Source: Lachnospiraceae bacterium (GTDB taxonomy: Bacteria; Bacillota; Clostridia; Lachnospirales; Lachnospiraceae). From it: DNA of 64,000 nucleotides. The notes beneath the pieces were generated by a model. It was not told the DNA's origin, searched no databases, and saw only the letters and a list, made by a program, of their open reading frames with translations. A program made the translations under genes and the position numbers. This document shows, piece after piece, positions 32,991 through 41,683 of the stretch (position 1 is its first letter; the number at the start of each line of letters is the position of its first letter). The stretch is from contig JAFPWO010000004.1 of NCBI GenBank assembly GCA_017394885.1, positions 1 through 64,000 of the forward strand, in the 5' to 3' direction.

Positions 32991-33049
32991 TAACCAAAAG
33001 AGAATGGCAAACAGAGGTATTATACTATATCTCTTTTTTGAAATCTACT
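32991..33049 (-). promoter_or_regulatory. Duplicated promoter block of the opp operon
   Basis: This 59-bp block matches 41519-41577 at 51 of 59 positions by my count. On the minus strand it holds a perfect TATAAT with AGAGATATAG before it, a poor -35, and an inverted pair AAAAGAGA ... TCTCTTTT spanning the -10. Conservation ahead of both module copies suggests a shared regulator and an activator-dependent promoter. It overlaps the last codons of the upstream transporter gene. Confidence 0.65.
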
Positions 33050-34313
33050 TATTTTTATAAGAACATTTTTTCTTTTCCGCTTTTCCGATAAGGATCTGCA
33101 TCGTGATCGTGATCAGAAACATCATAACGCCGAGACAGAACAGTGCTTTCCGGTAGGAACCGCTCAGATCGTAGATCAGATTCAGGATCGGCGAACCGAA
33201 CGCATATCCCGTCACACTGACAGAAGCAAAGATACCCATGATCCTGCTGTAATCTTTCCTGCCGAACATTTCCAGCGCGATCAGCGGCAGCAGGATCGTC
33301 TCCAGCGGCATGGCAAAGGCGGCAAACAGCGAGTAGGTCAGCGCCATGGCCGGGCTGTCTGTCATCGCGCCGAGGAGAAAAGCGGCGGCCATTCCGCTGC
33401 CGCTGCAGATCAGCATCGTCCTGCGAAGCCCGATCCCGTCAAAGATCACTCCCGTTAACGGCTTTGTAAAAGCGATCCCCAGGGAGAATACACTGAGTGC
33501 CAGGGAAACCGTCCGGATATCCAGCCCGGAATCCTTCATATGGGCACTGGCGATCCCGCTCAGGGACTGAAGCATCATACCGGTCAGCAGGGTACAGGCC
33601 AGCGCCGGCCAGAAATATCCTGTTTTCTTTGCCTCTTCCAACGATAGACCTGCCCATTCTTTCGGCCCGTTTTCTGCCTCCGCCGCCTGCTGCGCCGGAT
33701 GGGAACCTGCTTTTTCTGCTCTGTCCCGGATCAGCAGAACGATCAGGATCCCGACCGCGGCCATAAGAATGGCTGTAATAACGTATGCTTTTCTCCAACC
33801 ACCCCGCATTTCATTATAAATCACCGGAGAAAGCAGCTGGCTGGCAGCTGCGCCTCCGAAACCGTTGGCCGCCAGGATCAGTCCCATGACTGTTCCCTTT
33901 TTGCGGTCAAACCACTGTTCCACGACATACCCGATCATCGCTGTCGTCGTCCCGGCCAGCCCGATCCCCAGAAAAGTCCCGGCCAGACACAGCAGGACGG
34001 CGCCGTCCGCCAGCGAATAGCAGACGGCAGAAAGGATCAGAGACACAAAACCCAGCGCAATCATGCGCCGGGTATGAAGCCAAACGATTATTTTTCCGAA
34101 GAAGAAGTTGATGATCGCGGTCGCCGCATAGCGGAACACCTCTGCCAGAGAGTATACGCTCCGCGGAATATGAAGGCTTTCCGTGACCGGCGCCAGATAC
34201 AGGCTCCTCGAAGTACTCATAAAGCCGAGACATACCATGACCATGATCCAGCATGCGCCGAAAATGACCCATCGGTATTTTTCTCCCCCGAATACTCTCT
34301 CTGCCCTCTTCAT
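33045..34313 (-). CDS. MFS transporter, oxalate/formate-antiporter-like
   Basis: A 422-aa major facilitator protein with about twelve helices. Markers are the N-terminal WVIFGACWIMVMVCLGF, loop motif FGKIIVWLHTRRM, the mid-protein hydrophilic linker EKAGSHPAQQAAEAENGPKE, and GVIFDGIGLRRTM in the second half. The general look is of the OFA/monocarboxylate branch, but the substrate is unknown. It is divergent from the LysR gene (139-bp gap) and ends at the opp promoter block. It may export a product of the peptide or amide pathway. The ribosome binding site is weak (GCAGAG). Confidence 0.78.
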   Translation of the reverse strand: MKRAERVFGGEKYRWVIFGACWIMVMVCLGFMSTSRSLYLAPVTESLHIPRSVYSLAEVFRYAATAIINFFFGKIIVWLHTRRMIALGFVSLILSAVCYSLADGAVLLCLAGTFLGIGLAGTTTAMIGYVVEQWFDRKKGTVMGLILAANGFGGAAASQLLSPVIYNEMRGGWRKAYVITAILMAAVGILIVLLIRDRAEKAGSHPAQQAAEAENGPKEWAGLSLEEAKKTGYFWPALACTLLTGMMLQSLSGIASAHMKDSGLDIRTVSLALSVFSLGIAFTKPLTGVIFDGIGLRRTMLICSGSGMAAAFLLGAMTDSPAMALTYSLFAAFAMPLETILLPLIALEMFGRKDYSRIMGIFASVSVTGYAFGSPILNLIYDLSGSYRKALFCLGVMMFLITITMQILIGKAEKKKCSYKNK

Positions 34314-34378
34314 CTCTGCAGCCTGCTCTTCCGGTCGTTTATTCTGACGGTCTTTCCTCTGTAGTTATATTATACTGC

Positions 34379-34406
34379 TTGAATTTCCGGCCTGCCATGA
34401 TATTAT
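34379..34406 (+). promoter_or_regulatory. Divergent MFS-lysR control region
   Basis: Towards lysR: TTGAAT, 16 bases, TATTAT. On the minus strand a TATAAT (34369-34374) points to the MFS gene with a poor -35. Divergent spacing is the usual site for LysR autoregulation. Confidence 0.45.
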
Positions 34407-34452
34407 ACTTATAGCTGTTGTAAACATTGCTTATATCTTTTGGGAGGGCTGC

Positions 34453-35433
34453 ATGAATATTGAACAGTTCCGTTACCTGATCGCCATCGAACGCTGCGGA
34501 TCGCTGAACCGCGCCGCCACCCAGCTTTCCATCTCCGAGCCGGCCCTGTCCATGTCTATGAAAAAGATGGAAAAAGAGATGAATAAGACGATTTTTGTCC
34601 GTCACCGGAACGGGGTGTCGCTGACGCCGTTCGGACGGGATCTGCTGCCGTATGCCGCCGAGACCATCACCCTCTACGACCAGATGACCAGCCATCTGCT
34701 GATGAAAGAACGGAACCGGCTGTTCTTTTCCGTCGCGAACGGAAACTACAGCTTTATCGCCAAAACCATTTCGCAGCTGTACTACGCGCATCAGGAGGAA
34801 GGGATCCAGATCCGCTATCTGGATCTTTCGCGGCGGGAGTCCCTTACCCTGGCCGCGGAAGGGAGCATCGACATCGGCGTATACCGCTTCTGGGACTTCC
34901 AGCGGGACCAGACCTTCCAGAAACTGCGCCGGCTGAATCTGGATTTCGTTCCTGTCTGCCGCTCGCCCGTCACCGTCCGGGTCAGTCCGCACAATCCCCT
35001 GTATACGCGGACCGAAGACTGGGTCACCAAGGATATGATCATGGATTTTCCTTTTTTCTCCAGTACGACCGTGGTCAATGAGCTTCACAAAAGGCTGGGG
35101 CTCCGTCTGGGAAAGAACCAGATCATCTGCAACAACAACTACGGGGTCCGGGCGATACGCGAGCAGACCGACTTTATCTCCGTCTCTTCCGCTATTGTTC
35201 CCGCTTCCCAGGAGGCCCTGACCAAAGAATACCGGACTTTTACGCTCCGCGACGCGGACTGCAGCAATATCATCGGATACGTCTTCGCGCATACGCACGC
35301 GCTTTCCCCGCTGGCGCTGGAGTGGATCGGATATTACAAAGAGGTCTTCCGGAATACCACCTGCCGTTTTGACGGCCTTTCGGAATTTGCCTTTTCCCCG
35401 GCGGAGGCGCCGCAGCCAGACGCGGAATCATAA
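34453..35433 (+). CDS. LysR-family transcriptional regulator
   Basis: A 326-aa regulator. The N-terminal winged helix reads MNIEQFRYLIAIERCGSLN then RAATQLSISEPALSMSMKKMEKE, with FVRHRNGVSLTPFGRDLLPY completing the wing. The remaining 230 residues form the periplasmic-binding-like effector domain. GGGAGGG precedes the ATG. It is divergent from the MFS gene and upstream of the M81-peptidase/kinase operon. Together with the duplicated activator-type promoters nearby, it is the likely regulator of this peptide-uptake region; the effector is unknown. Confidence 0.88.
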   Translation: MNIEQFRYLIAIERCGSLNRAATQLSISEPALSMSMKKMEKEMNKTIFVRHRNGVSLTPFGRDLLPYAAETITLYDQMTSHLLMKERNRLFFSVANGNYSFIAKTISQLYYAHQEEGIQIRYLDLSRRESLTLAAEGSIDIGVYRFWDFQRDQTFQKLRRLNLDFVPVCRSPVTVRVSPHNPLYTRTEDWVTKDMIMDFPFFSSTTVVNELHKRLGLRLGKNQIICNNNYGVRAIREQTDFISVSSAIVPASQEALTKEYRTFTLRDADCSNIIGYVFAHTHALSPLALEWIGYYKEVFRNTTCRFDGLSEFAFSPAEAPQPDAES

Positions 35434-35459
35434 AGGAATAAGAAGAGCGGCAAAGCCGA

Positions 35460-35488
35460 TTGACAAACGGCACTGATTGTTCTATGTT
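35460..35488 (+). promoter_or_regulatory. Promoter of the M81-kinase operon
   Basis: TTGACA, 17 bases, TATGTT, about 55 bases before the start codon. Confidence 0.65.
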
Positions 35489-35543
35489 CGGGACAAAGAA
35501 AACAGTGAGCTGATTTTACAGCATCCTGAAAGCAGTGAGAGCG

Positions 35544-37058
35544 ATGGATATCTTATACTTTGAATACAGCCAGGAAACGAATTCCTTTAATCCTTTTCTC
35601 TGTGATGAAACCTGTTTTCGGAAAGGCGTCTTCCGGGAAGGGGAGGACATCTTTACCGGCCTCGGGCCGGATGTGCCGATGGAAACGAACGGCATGAGAA
35701 AAGCGGCGGAAGAAGCCGGCGCGCATCTGATCCCCTGTCTTTCTCTCTGGTCGCAGAGCATGGGGCCCGTCCGCGCCGAAATCGTGGATTTTCTTCTCTC
35801 CCGTATCCGGCAATGCTATGCAGAGCACCCGGATATCGGCGGGGTCTTTGCCGTGCTCCACGGCGGGACGCAGGATACCCGGGAAGATGATTCCTGCGGG
35901 TATCTGCTGGAAAAGATACGGGAAATGGTCGGCCCCGAAGTCGTGATCGCCGCTTCCTATGATATGCACGCCAATATAACGGAGAAGATCCTGAAGAACA
36001 CGGATGTGTGCTGCGGCTATCAGACTTATCCGCACCGGGACACGTATGAGACCGGATACCGGGCCGCCCGGCTGGGGATCGCGAAGATCCAAAACAGAAA
36101 TGCCTTTGTCACTGCGGCGGTCACCGTACCGATGATCGTGCCGGCATCCGGTTATACCAGCGATGCGGGCTGTTTCCATGGTGTACTGGAGATGGGGCAT
36201 CACTGGGTCCGCGAGGGCAAGCTGCTCGATTTCTCCGTCTTCCAGATGCAGCCGTGGCTGGACGTCAGTCCCGCGGGCAGCACCGTCGTGACCGTGGCAG
36301 AAGATGCCTCTTCTGCGGCCCGCTGCGCAGAGGAACTCGCGCAGAAGCTGTTTGACGGGAGGGAGGAATACTGGCCGAAGCTCGAAACCATCGACGAGGT
36401 CCTGGATATCGCTTCCTCCAAAGACTCCGAAAAGCCGGTGATCCTGGCCAATGCCGGCGATTCACCGAACGGCGGGGCGATCGGCGACAGCGTAGCCGTA
36501 CTGAAGCGCATTCTCGAGCGCCGGCTTCCGATCCGTTTCGCCACCGTCGTGCGGGACAGCGCCGCCGTGGAAAAAGCCTTTGCGGCCGGGGTCGGCCGTG
36601 AGGCGGATTTCTCGATCGGTGCCGGCTCCGGGATCATGGGGCAGACGCCCGCGCAGGTACGGGGGACGGTCTGCTCCCTGCATGACGGAAATTACCGCAT
36701 GGAAGGGCCGATCGGCCGGGGACTGGATCAGAGCGTCGGGCCGGCCGCAACGATCCGGGTCGGCAGCTGCGACATCATGCTGTGCGGCTATCCGGCCAAT
36801 ACCGGGGATCCGCAGATCTACCGTCATTTCGGGATCGAGCCGTCCCTGTATGATCTGGTGGAAGTGAAGGCCAATACTTCATTCCGGCTGCCGTTTTCTT
36901 CCTTTACCCGGAATTTCCATACGGTAGATGTTCCGGGATGTGTCGGGATCTCAGATCTGAAGAGCCTTCCTTTCCGAAAAATAACGGGACCGTTTTATCC
37001 CTTCGATACACTGACCGGCTACACGGTCGAAAGGGCAAGGATTTACAAGCATGGATAA
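35544..37058 (+). CDS. M81 family metallopeptidase (MlrC/microcystinase C-like)
   Basis: A 504-aa member of the M81/DUF1485 family, whose founder MlrC hydrolyses linearised microcystin peptides with zinc. Seen are FEYSQETNSFNP at the start, GVFAVLHGGTQDTREDDSCG, ASYDMHANITEKIL, YQTYPHRDTYETGYRAA, NAGDSPNGGAIGDSVAVL and the C-terminal CGYPANTGDPQIYRHFGI. The Asp/His of YDMHANIT and His of YPHRDTYETG are the likely metal ligands. I use ATG 35544; a GTG three codons earlier is possible, and neither has a strong site. It overlaps the FGGY kinase by eight bases. Such proteins often occur with dipeptide transporters, as here, suggesting breakdown of an unusual or isopeptide-linked substrate. Confidence 0.85.
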   Translation: MDILYFEYSQETNSFNPFLCDETCFRKGVFREGEDIFTGLGPDVPMETNGMRKAAEEAGAHLIPCLSLWSQSMGPVRAEIVDFLLSRIRQCYAEHPDIGGVFAVLHGGTQDTREDDSCGYLLEKIREMVGPEVVIAASYDMHANITEKILKNTDVCCGYQTYPHRDTYETGYRAARLGIAKIQNRNAFVTAAVTVPMIVPASGYTSDAGCFHGVLEMGHHWVREGKLLDFSVFQMQPWLDVSPAGSTVVTVAEDASSAARCAEELAQKLFDGREEYWPKLETIDEVLDIASSKDSEKPVILANAGDSPNGGAIGDSVAVLKRILERRLPIRFATVVRDSAAVEKAFAAGVGREADFSIGAGSGIMGQTPAQVRGTVCSLHDGNYRMEGPIGRGLDQSVGPAATIRVGSCDIMLCGYPANTGDPQIYRHFGIEPSLYDLVEVKANTSFRLPFSSFTRNFHTVDVPGCVGISDLKSLPFRKITGPFYPFDTLTGYTVERARIYKHG

Positions 37059-38478
37059 AAGCTATGTGATTGCGGGAGATCTGGGGACCAGCAGTGTGAA
37101 ACTGGCGGCGGTGGATCCGGAAGGACATATCCTCCGGAGCGTTACCGAAGCCTATTCCCTGTACTGTGAAGGAAAAGAGGCCGAACAGGATCCGCAGGAA
37201 TACTGGGAGGCAGTCTGCCGCGGAACAAAAAGGCTGACGGAAGTCCTGGCGGCAGAAAACTGCCGCGGCCTGGTCTTTGCCACGCAGTGGCGAAGCGTGA
37301 TCCCGCTGGACGATCAGGGGAAGGTGCTTCGGCGGGCCATCATCTGGATGGACCGGCGGGCCGATCAGGAAGCGGAGGAGATCAATCAGGCGCTGGGGGA
37401 AAAGCGTTTTACCGGAACCGGCTACTGGCCGAAGCTTCTCTGGTACCGCCGCCATGAACCGGAGCTTTATGCGCGCACCGCCCACATTCTGGAAGCGAAT
37501 GCGTTTTTAAAATGGAAGGCGACCGGGCAGTTCAGCTCGGACGTGACCAACAACTATACCCGGGCGTTTCATGCGGAGCGGGATGCCTTCTTCCGGAAGC
37601 TCCTGGCGCTTTCCGAGGCGGATCTTTCGCTGTTCCCGCCGCTGTGCACTTCAGAGGAAACCGTCGGCCATGTCACGGAGGAAGCGGCCGCGCAGCTTCA
37701 TCTGCCTGCGGGGACCCCGGTCTGCGGCGGATGCTGCGATATCGCGGCGCTCGCGATCGGGACCGGCTGCTCTCAGGCGGGCGATTATCATGCGTATCTG
37801 GGGACGTCCGGCTGGGTCGGCTGCATTGAGCCGGTCGATCCGCTTAATTCTTACCAGCCGTCTCTGCAGGCTTCCCTGGACGTCGGATTATATCCGCTGG
37901 GGATTTCCGCCGGGCCGACGACGCAGTGGATGCTGGATACCTTTTTCGCGGCAGAAAAAAAAGAATACGGGGAAGAGATCTGGGCCTGTCTGGATAAAAG
38001 GCTGGAAGATATTCCGGCCGGGTCCGGCAGGCTCCTGGCCGCGCCGTTCACCTCCGGCCGGGTCGGCGGCGTTTTTATCAATCTCACGGCGGCGCACACA
38101 CGGGAACATATGCTGAAAGCGGTCTTTGAATCGTACGGCTATCTGATCCGCCAGAAGCTGGAAAAGGCCGCAGAGGATACGGGAAAAGCGCCGGCTCATC
38201 TGACGTTCTGCGGCGGCGCCGCCGTAAACCGCATCATGATGCAGGCGATGGCCGATATCCTTCAGATCGAGATCCGCGTCCCGGAATCCCCGAAGGACCG
38301 CGGCGCGATCGGCGCGGCGCTCTGCGCCCTGCAAAGCGCGGACCGGCAGCAGAAGCCGCTGCATTACCGCTCTTACTTTCCCTGCCGGGAAAATATTGCG
38401 GAATATGAACTGCTGTACCGGCAGTTCTCCGATATCCGGCCGTCTCTTACCGGGCTTTCCACTGCCCTGAATCAGTAA
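37051..38478 (+). CDS. FGGY-family carbohydrate kinase (xylulokinase-like)
   Basis: A 475-aa ATP-dependent kinase of polyols or sugars. N-terminal phosphate loop AGDLGTSSVKLAAVDPEG; substrate-side region VFATQWRSVIPLDDQG and IIWMDRRADQEAEEI; second ATP-binding part YLGTSGWVGCI; C-terminal FCGGAAVNRIMMQAMADIL and DRGAIGAALCAL. The substrate cannot be read from sequence. Its start overlaps the M81 gene, so the two are co-translated. That pairs a peptidase with phosphorylation of a sugar-like moiety, for instance if the imported substrate is a glyco-conjugate. This link is inference. Confidence 0.87.
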   Translation: MDKSYVIAGDLGTSSVKLAAVDPEGHILRSVTEAYSLYCEGKEAEQDPQEYWEAVCRGTKRLTEVLAAENCRGLVFATQWRSVIPLDDQGKVLRRAIIWMDRRADQEAEEINQALGEKRFTGTGYWPKLLWYRRHEPELYARTAHILEANAFLKWKATGQFSSDVTNNYTRAFHAERDAFFRKLLALSEADLSLFPPLCTSEETVGHVTEEAAAQLHLPAGTPVCGGCCDIAALAIGTGCSQAGDYHAYLGTSGWVGCIEPVDPLNSYQPSLQASLDVGLYPLGISAGPTTQWMLDTFFAAEKKEYGEEIWACLDKRLEDIPAGSGRLLAAPFTSGRVGGVFINLTAAHTREHMLKAVFESYGYLIRQKLEKAAEDTGKAPAHLTFCGGAAVNRIMMQAMADILQIEIRVPESPKDRGAIGAALCALQSADRQQKPLHYRSYFPCRENIAEYELLYRQFSDIRPSLTGLSTALNQ

Positions 38479-38511
38479 AAGAGGATTGCGCAATACGATC
38501 CAGCGCACGAA

Positions 38512-38550
38512 AAAAAGGCCATCTGAACGACCGGTTCAGATGACCTTTTT
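38512..38550. terminator. Bidirectional terminator
   Basis: CATCTGAAC pairs with GTTCAGATG, extended by GG/CC and an A5/T5 run after one mismatch, between the convergent kinase and oppA copy 2. Confidence 0.88.
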
Positions 38551-38573
38551 CGTTGAAACAATCGGTAAACCGA

Positions 38574-40169
38574 TTACTTGTTGTCCTCGCAGATCACGTA
38601 GGTGAAGTCGTGCTTCAGGTTCGGCTGATATTTCACGCCGGACAGGCCCTTGCGGAACAGCACGCTGTTGGTTCCGTAGAACAGCGGCACACAGGGCATT
38701 TCTTCATGGGTGATCTCCTGAACTTCCTGATACAGGGCCTTGCGGGCGGCATCATCCGTCTCACCCAGCGCCTTGTCCAGCAGTTCCGCTACTTTTTCAT
38801 TGTTGTACTTCATACGGTTGGCCGTGTTGCCGTAGACCAGGATGTCACGGAACTGGTCGCCGTAAGCGCCGCAGGTCTTGTTGTACAGCAGCAGATCCAG
38901 CTTCTTGTCCGCCACGGTCTGCGCCAGGCCGGGCGCGTCGGTGATGTTCACCTTTACCGTGATACCGATCTCCGCCAGCTGTGCCTGAACGACTTCCGCC
39001 ATCTCTTCAAAAGCGGTAACTGTGGTAATCGTCAGCGTCACACCGTCCGGGTGATTCGACTTGGCCATATATTCCTTGGCCAGTTCCAGGTTCTGACCCA
39101 GCGGCTGCTCGTAATCCGTGTACAGGCCGTACTGATTGGGGCCCCAGAAAGTCTGGCAGGCTTTTCCCTTGCCGGCAAAGCCGACGTCTTTGAGTTCCTG
39201 CGGGTTGATCGCGTAGGCAATCGCGTTGCGAAGGTTGACATCGTCGCCGATCGCTTCGGATTCATAGGACATGCCCAGATAGTAAATCGCTTCCGCGTCA
39301 ATGATCATATAGTCAACGTTCGGGTCCGCATCATAGATGTTGGTGTCGCCGTAGTTGATCTGATAGGAGAACTGGATCTCGTCGGTCTGCACCGCGATCG
39401 AGCGGGCGCTTTCTTCCGTCATGGTCTTCAGAACGATCTTCTTGGTGGGCGTCTGGACGTCTTTCCATACCCAGGAAGTCTCGACTTTTTCAAATTCCAC
39501 AACAACGCCGGGCTCAAACTTGACGGGTTTCCAGCCGCCGGTACCGACCTTAAAGCCGTTGTCCGGATCCGCTTCCACCGCTTCGCGGTTCAGGATGCCC
39601 CAGAAAGCCAGGCCCATGCGGTACGGGAAGTCCATGTTCGCCGACTTCAGCGTGACTACCACTTCATAATCGCCGTTGGCGACAACGCTTTCCACGTTCT
39701 TGGCATCCGCCGCGCCGCTGACGCCGCTCTCAGCCATCCGCTCGATGGTGAATACAACGTCATCCGCCGTAAGCGGTTCGCCGTTGCTGAAGGTCACGTC
39801 GTCTCTCAGCTTAAAGGTCCATACGGTCGAATCTTCGTTGTTGGACCATTCCTTCGCCAGGCAAGGCTCCAGCTGTTTGGTCTCATAGTTGTAGCTCAGC
39901 AGGGCATTCACGAACAGATAATACACAGTGTCCTGAACACCGTTGACCAGCACCTGGCAGTCCAGGGTCGTTACCGGCTGCTCGTAGCCAAGGATAATGG
40001 TTTCCTTGTAGGTTTTGTTCTCGTCCACCTCGACACTCGTGTTTACGACTTCTCCGGCGGTCTCGACGTTGCTGTCGGAGCTGCCTTCGGAAGCAGCGGG
40101 CTCTTTTCCGCACGCCGCAAGGCCAAGGATCATGGCGCCGGCAAGCAGGATTGCCAATAATTTCTTCAT
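38574..40169 (-). CDS. Peptide-binding lipoprotein, SBP family 5 (copy 2)
   Basis: A 531-aa binding lipoprotein with the lipobox LGLAACG and the same fold as copy 1. The N-terminal linker differs (KEPAASEGSSDSNVETAGE), but from KTYKETIILGYEQPVTTLDC onward most residues and long stretches of DNA match copy 1. It has no permease or ATPase of its own, so it probably shares OppBCDF. It follows the second NlpC/P60-like gene by 50 bases and ends at a strong terminator. Divergence between the copies, for instance YQINYGDTNIYDADP against YSFNFGDINIYDADP, may reflect different ligand preference. Confidence 0.92.
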   Translation of the reverse strand: MKKLLAILLAGAMILGLAACGKEPAASEGSSDSNVETAGEVVNTSVEVDENKTYKETIILGYEQPVTTLDCQVLVNGVQDTVYYLFVNALLSYNYETKQLEPCLAKEWSNNEDSTVWTFKLRDDVTFSNGEPLTADDVVFTIERMAESGVSGAADAKNVESVVANGDYEVVVTLKSANMDFPYRMGLAFWGILNREAVEADPDNGFKVGTGGWKPVKFEPGVVVEFEKVETSWVWKDVQTPTKKIVLKTMTEESARSIAVQTDEIQFSYQINYGDTNIYDADPNVDYMIIDAEAIYYLGMSYESEAIGDDVNLRNAIAYAINPQELKDVGFAGKGKACQTFWGPNQYGLYTDYEQPLGQNLELAKEYMAKSNHPDGVTLTITTVTAFEEMAEVVQAQLAEIGITVKVNITDAPGLAQTVADKKLDLLLYNKTCGAYGDQFRDILVYGNTANRMKYNNEKVAELLDKALGETDDAARKALYQEVQEITHEEMPCVPLFYGTNSVLFRKGLSGVKYQPNLKHDFTYVICEDNK

Positions 40170-40219
40170 TGTTTTCCTCCTAAAATGTTTAACCTTCTTA
40201 TGTGTTTAATCATCACGGT

Positions 40220-41473
40220 TTATTCCACGCGGAAATCAAGATACCGTGACGAGTAAATCCCGTTATTGTTTCTGGCCAGCAGGATCAGATTGTAATCGCC
40301 CGCCTTTTCCGGCGCCGCAAATTCCGTAACACCGGCGCTGCTTTCCTCTTCCGTCAGATCCGTGCTCCGGATCACGTAAAACTCTCCCGTATTGATGACG
40401 TGATGGAATACCTTGTCGCCTTTTTCGGCATTGTCAAAACGCAGGACGGCCTTTTCGCCCGGGCTGAAAACGGTTTTATTCAGCGCCGCCCGGATATCGA
40501 CCATGCACCATTCCACAAAAGCGCTGCCGCTTTCTCCCCGGCAGACGCGGGCCCGGTAGGTTCCCGGCAGAGAGGGCTCCAGGCGCAGCGGCTTTTCGGT
40601 GACGGGATAGGCCGCAACGTTCCCCTGCGGATCCGTGACTTCCAGCGTTTCCCAGCCTTCGGTCAGGACAGACAGCTCCACCGCTTCGTCTCCGATCCGG
40701 TAATTGGCCCGGTTGCCGTAATCCGGCATCAGATCCCGGTTGATCTCCGGGACGGGGAGTTCGGGGTCGCCTTCCAGCGGAATGAACGGATCCGGGGTGT
40801 AGGTCACCGCATCGATCTTATCGTAGCGATAGATGCTGTAGCCGTCTTCCAGCCAGAAATGACGGAATTCCTCCGGCGTAAAGCTTTTCCTGATGCCGAC
40901 AGGCGTCGTCTCTTCCGATACCTCGACCTCACAGACCCGGCCGGCCTCGTCCCGTACGATATCCGTGATCAGCGCCACATGATGCGTCGGGTCGACAACG
41001 ATATCGCAAAGCCGGAGATTTTCCAGCTGCGCCGTATCGACCGGATGAAGGTCCGGAAGAGAAGGCCAGTCCTTGCAGACCACACGGTACGGCAGATCCA
41101 GCGCATAGCTCACTGTCATCGAACAGACTGATCCGTAATAACAGTTGCCTCTCGTGCCCGGCTGATCCTTCAGCTCCCGGGTATAGACGACGCTGTTCGG
41201 ATTGCGGAGCGCAGACAGAAACGTTTCCGTGGAAACATTCCAGCCCACATATTTTTCCACCGTGCGGCAGGAAGAATACGGAACGCCCACCTGCGGACGC
41301 CATTCCGGGAAATATCCGAAATAACAATGCTTGGTCCCGTCCGGATCCTGAGAAGTCAGGCAGCTGGGCAGCGGACGGATCGGCGTCCATCGCAGATCGA
41401 TCATCTGACGGACCCGTTTCAGTACATTCTCGGCCCCCGCTGAAAAAGGTTTGTCATGACTGTAACCCTTCAT
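40220..41473 (-). CDS. Uncharacterised NlpC/P60-like cysteine protein (copy 2)
   Basis: A 417-aa paralogue of the protein at 31.7-32.9 kb, colinear throughout. It keeps the candidate nucleophile region GNCYYGSVCSMTVSYALDLP, the WPSLPDLHPVDT block, and the His segment KDPTHH-like DPTHHVALITDI followed by VSEET. The C-terminal 190 residues, beta-rich with PGEKAVLRFDNAEKGDKVFH, diverge more. There is no signal peptide, so a cytosolic location is expected. It starts after AGAAGGG, behind the second copy of the 59-bp promoter block. Conservation of Cys and His in both copies argues for a working enzyme, but the reaction is unknown. Confidence 0.6.
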   Translation of the reverse strand: MKGYSHDKPFSAGAENVLKRVRQMIDLRWTPIRPLPSCLTSQDPDGTKHCYFGYFPEWRPQVGVPYSSCRTVEKYVGWNVSTETFLSALRNPNSVVYTRELKDQPGTRGNCYYGSVCSMTVSYALDLPYRVVCKDWPSLPDLHPVDTAQLENLRLCDIVVDPTHHVALITDIVRDEAGRVCEVEVSEETTPVGIRKSFTPEEFRHFWLEDGYSIYRYDKIDAVTYTPDPFIPLEGDPELPVPEINRDLMPDYGNRANYRIGDEAVELSVLTEGWETLEVTDPQGNVAAYPVTEKPLRLEPSLPGTYRARVCRGESGSAFVEWCMVDIRAALNKTVFSPGEKAVLRFDNAEKGDKVFHHVINTGEFYVIRSTDLTEEESSAGVTEFAAPEKAGDYNLILLARNNNGIYSSRYLDFRVE

Positions 41474-41518
41474 TTTCCCTTCTCACTGCTCCTTTCTGCG
41501 CCGATCTCAGGGCGTTGT

Positions 41519-41577
41519 TAATCAAAAGAGAATAGGAAACATAGGCATTATACTATATCTCTTCCATGAAATCTACT
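41519..41577 (-). promoter_or_regulatory. Duplicated promoter block of module 2
   Basis: Second copy of the 59-bp block (partner 32991-33049), with the same TATAAT, AGAGATATAG and flanking AAAAGAGA/TCTCTT arms. Differences are scattered single bases plus a 3-base change between the right arm and TGAAATCTACT. Confidence 0.65.
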
Positions 41578-41625
41578 CTCTTTTGCAAAAAAACCTGCCT
41601 TGTTTCCGGGATTTTTATCGTTTTC

Positions 41626-41654
41626 TTGACTTTTTTCGGGCCACGGGCTATAAA
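41626..41654 (+). promoter_or_regulatory. Promoter of the phosphodiesterase gene
   Basis: TTGACT, 17 bases, TATAAA, about 30 bases before the ATG at 41684. Confidence 0.7.
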
Positions 41655-41683
41655 AAATCAAAACGACCCGGAGGAATGCACGT

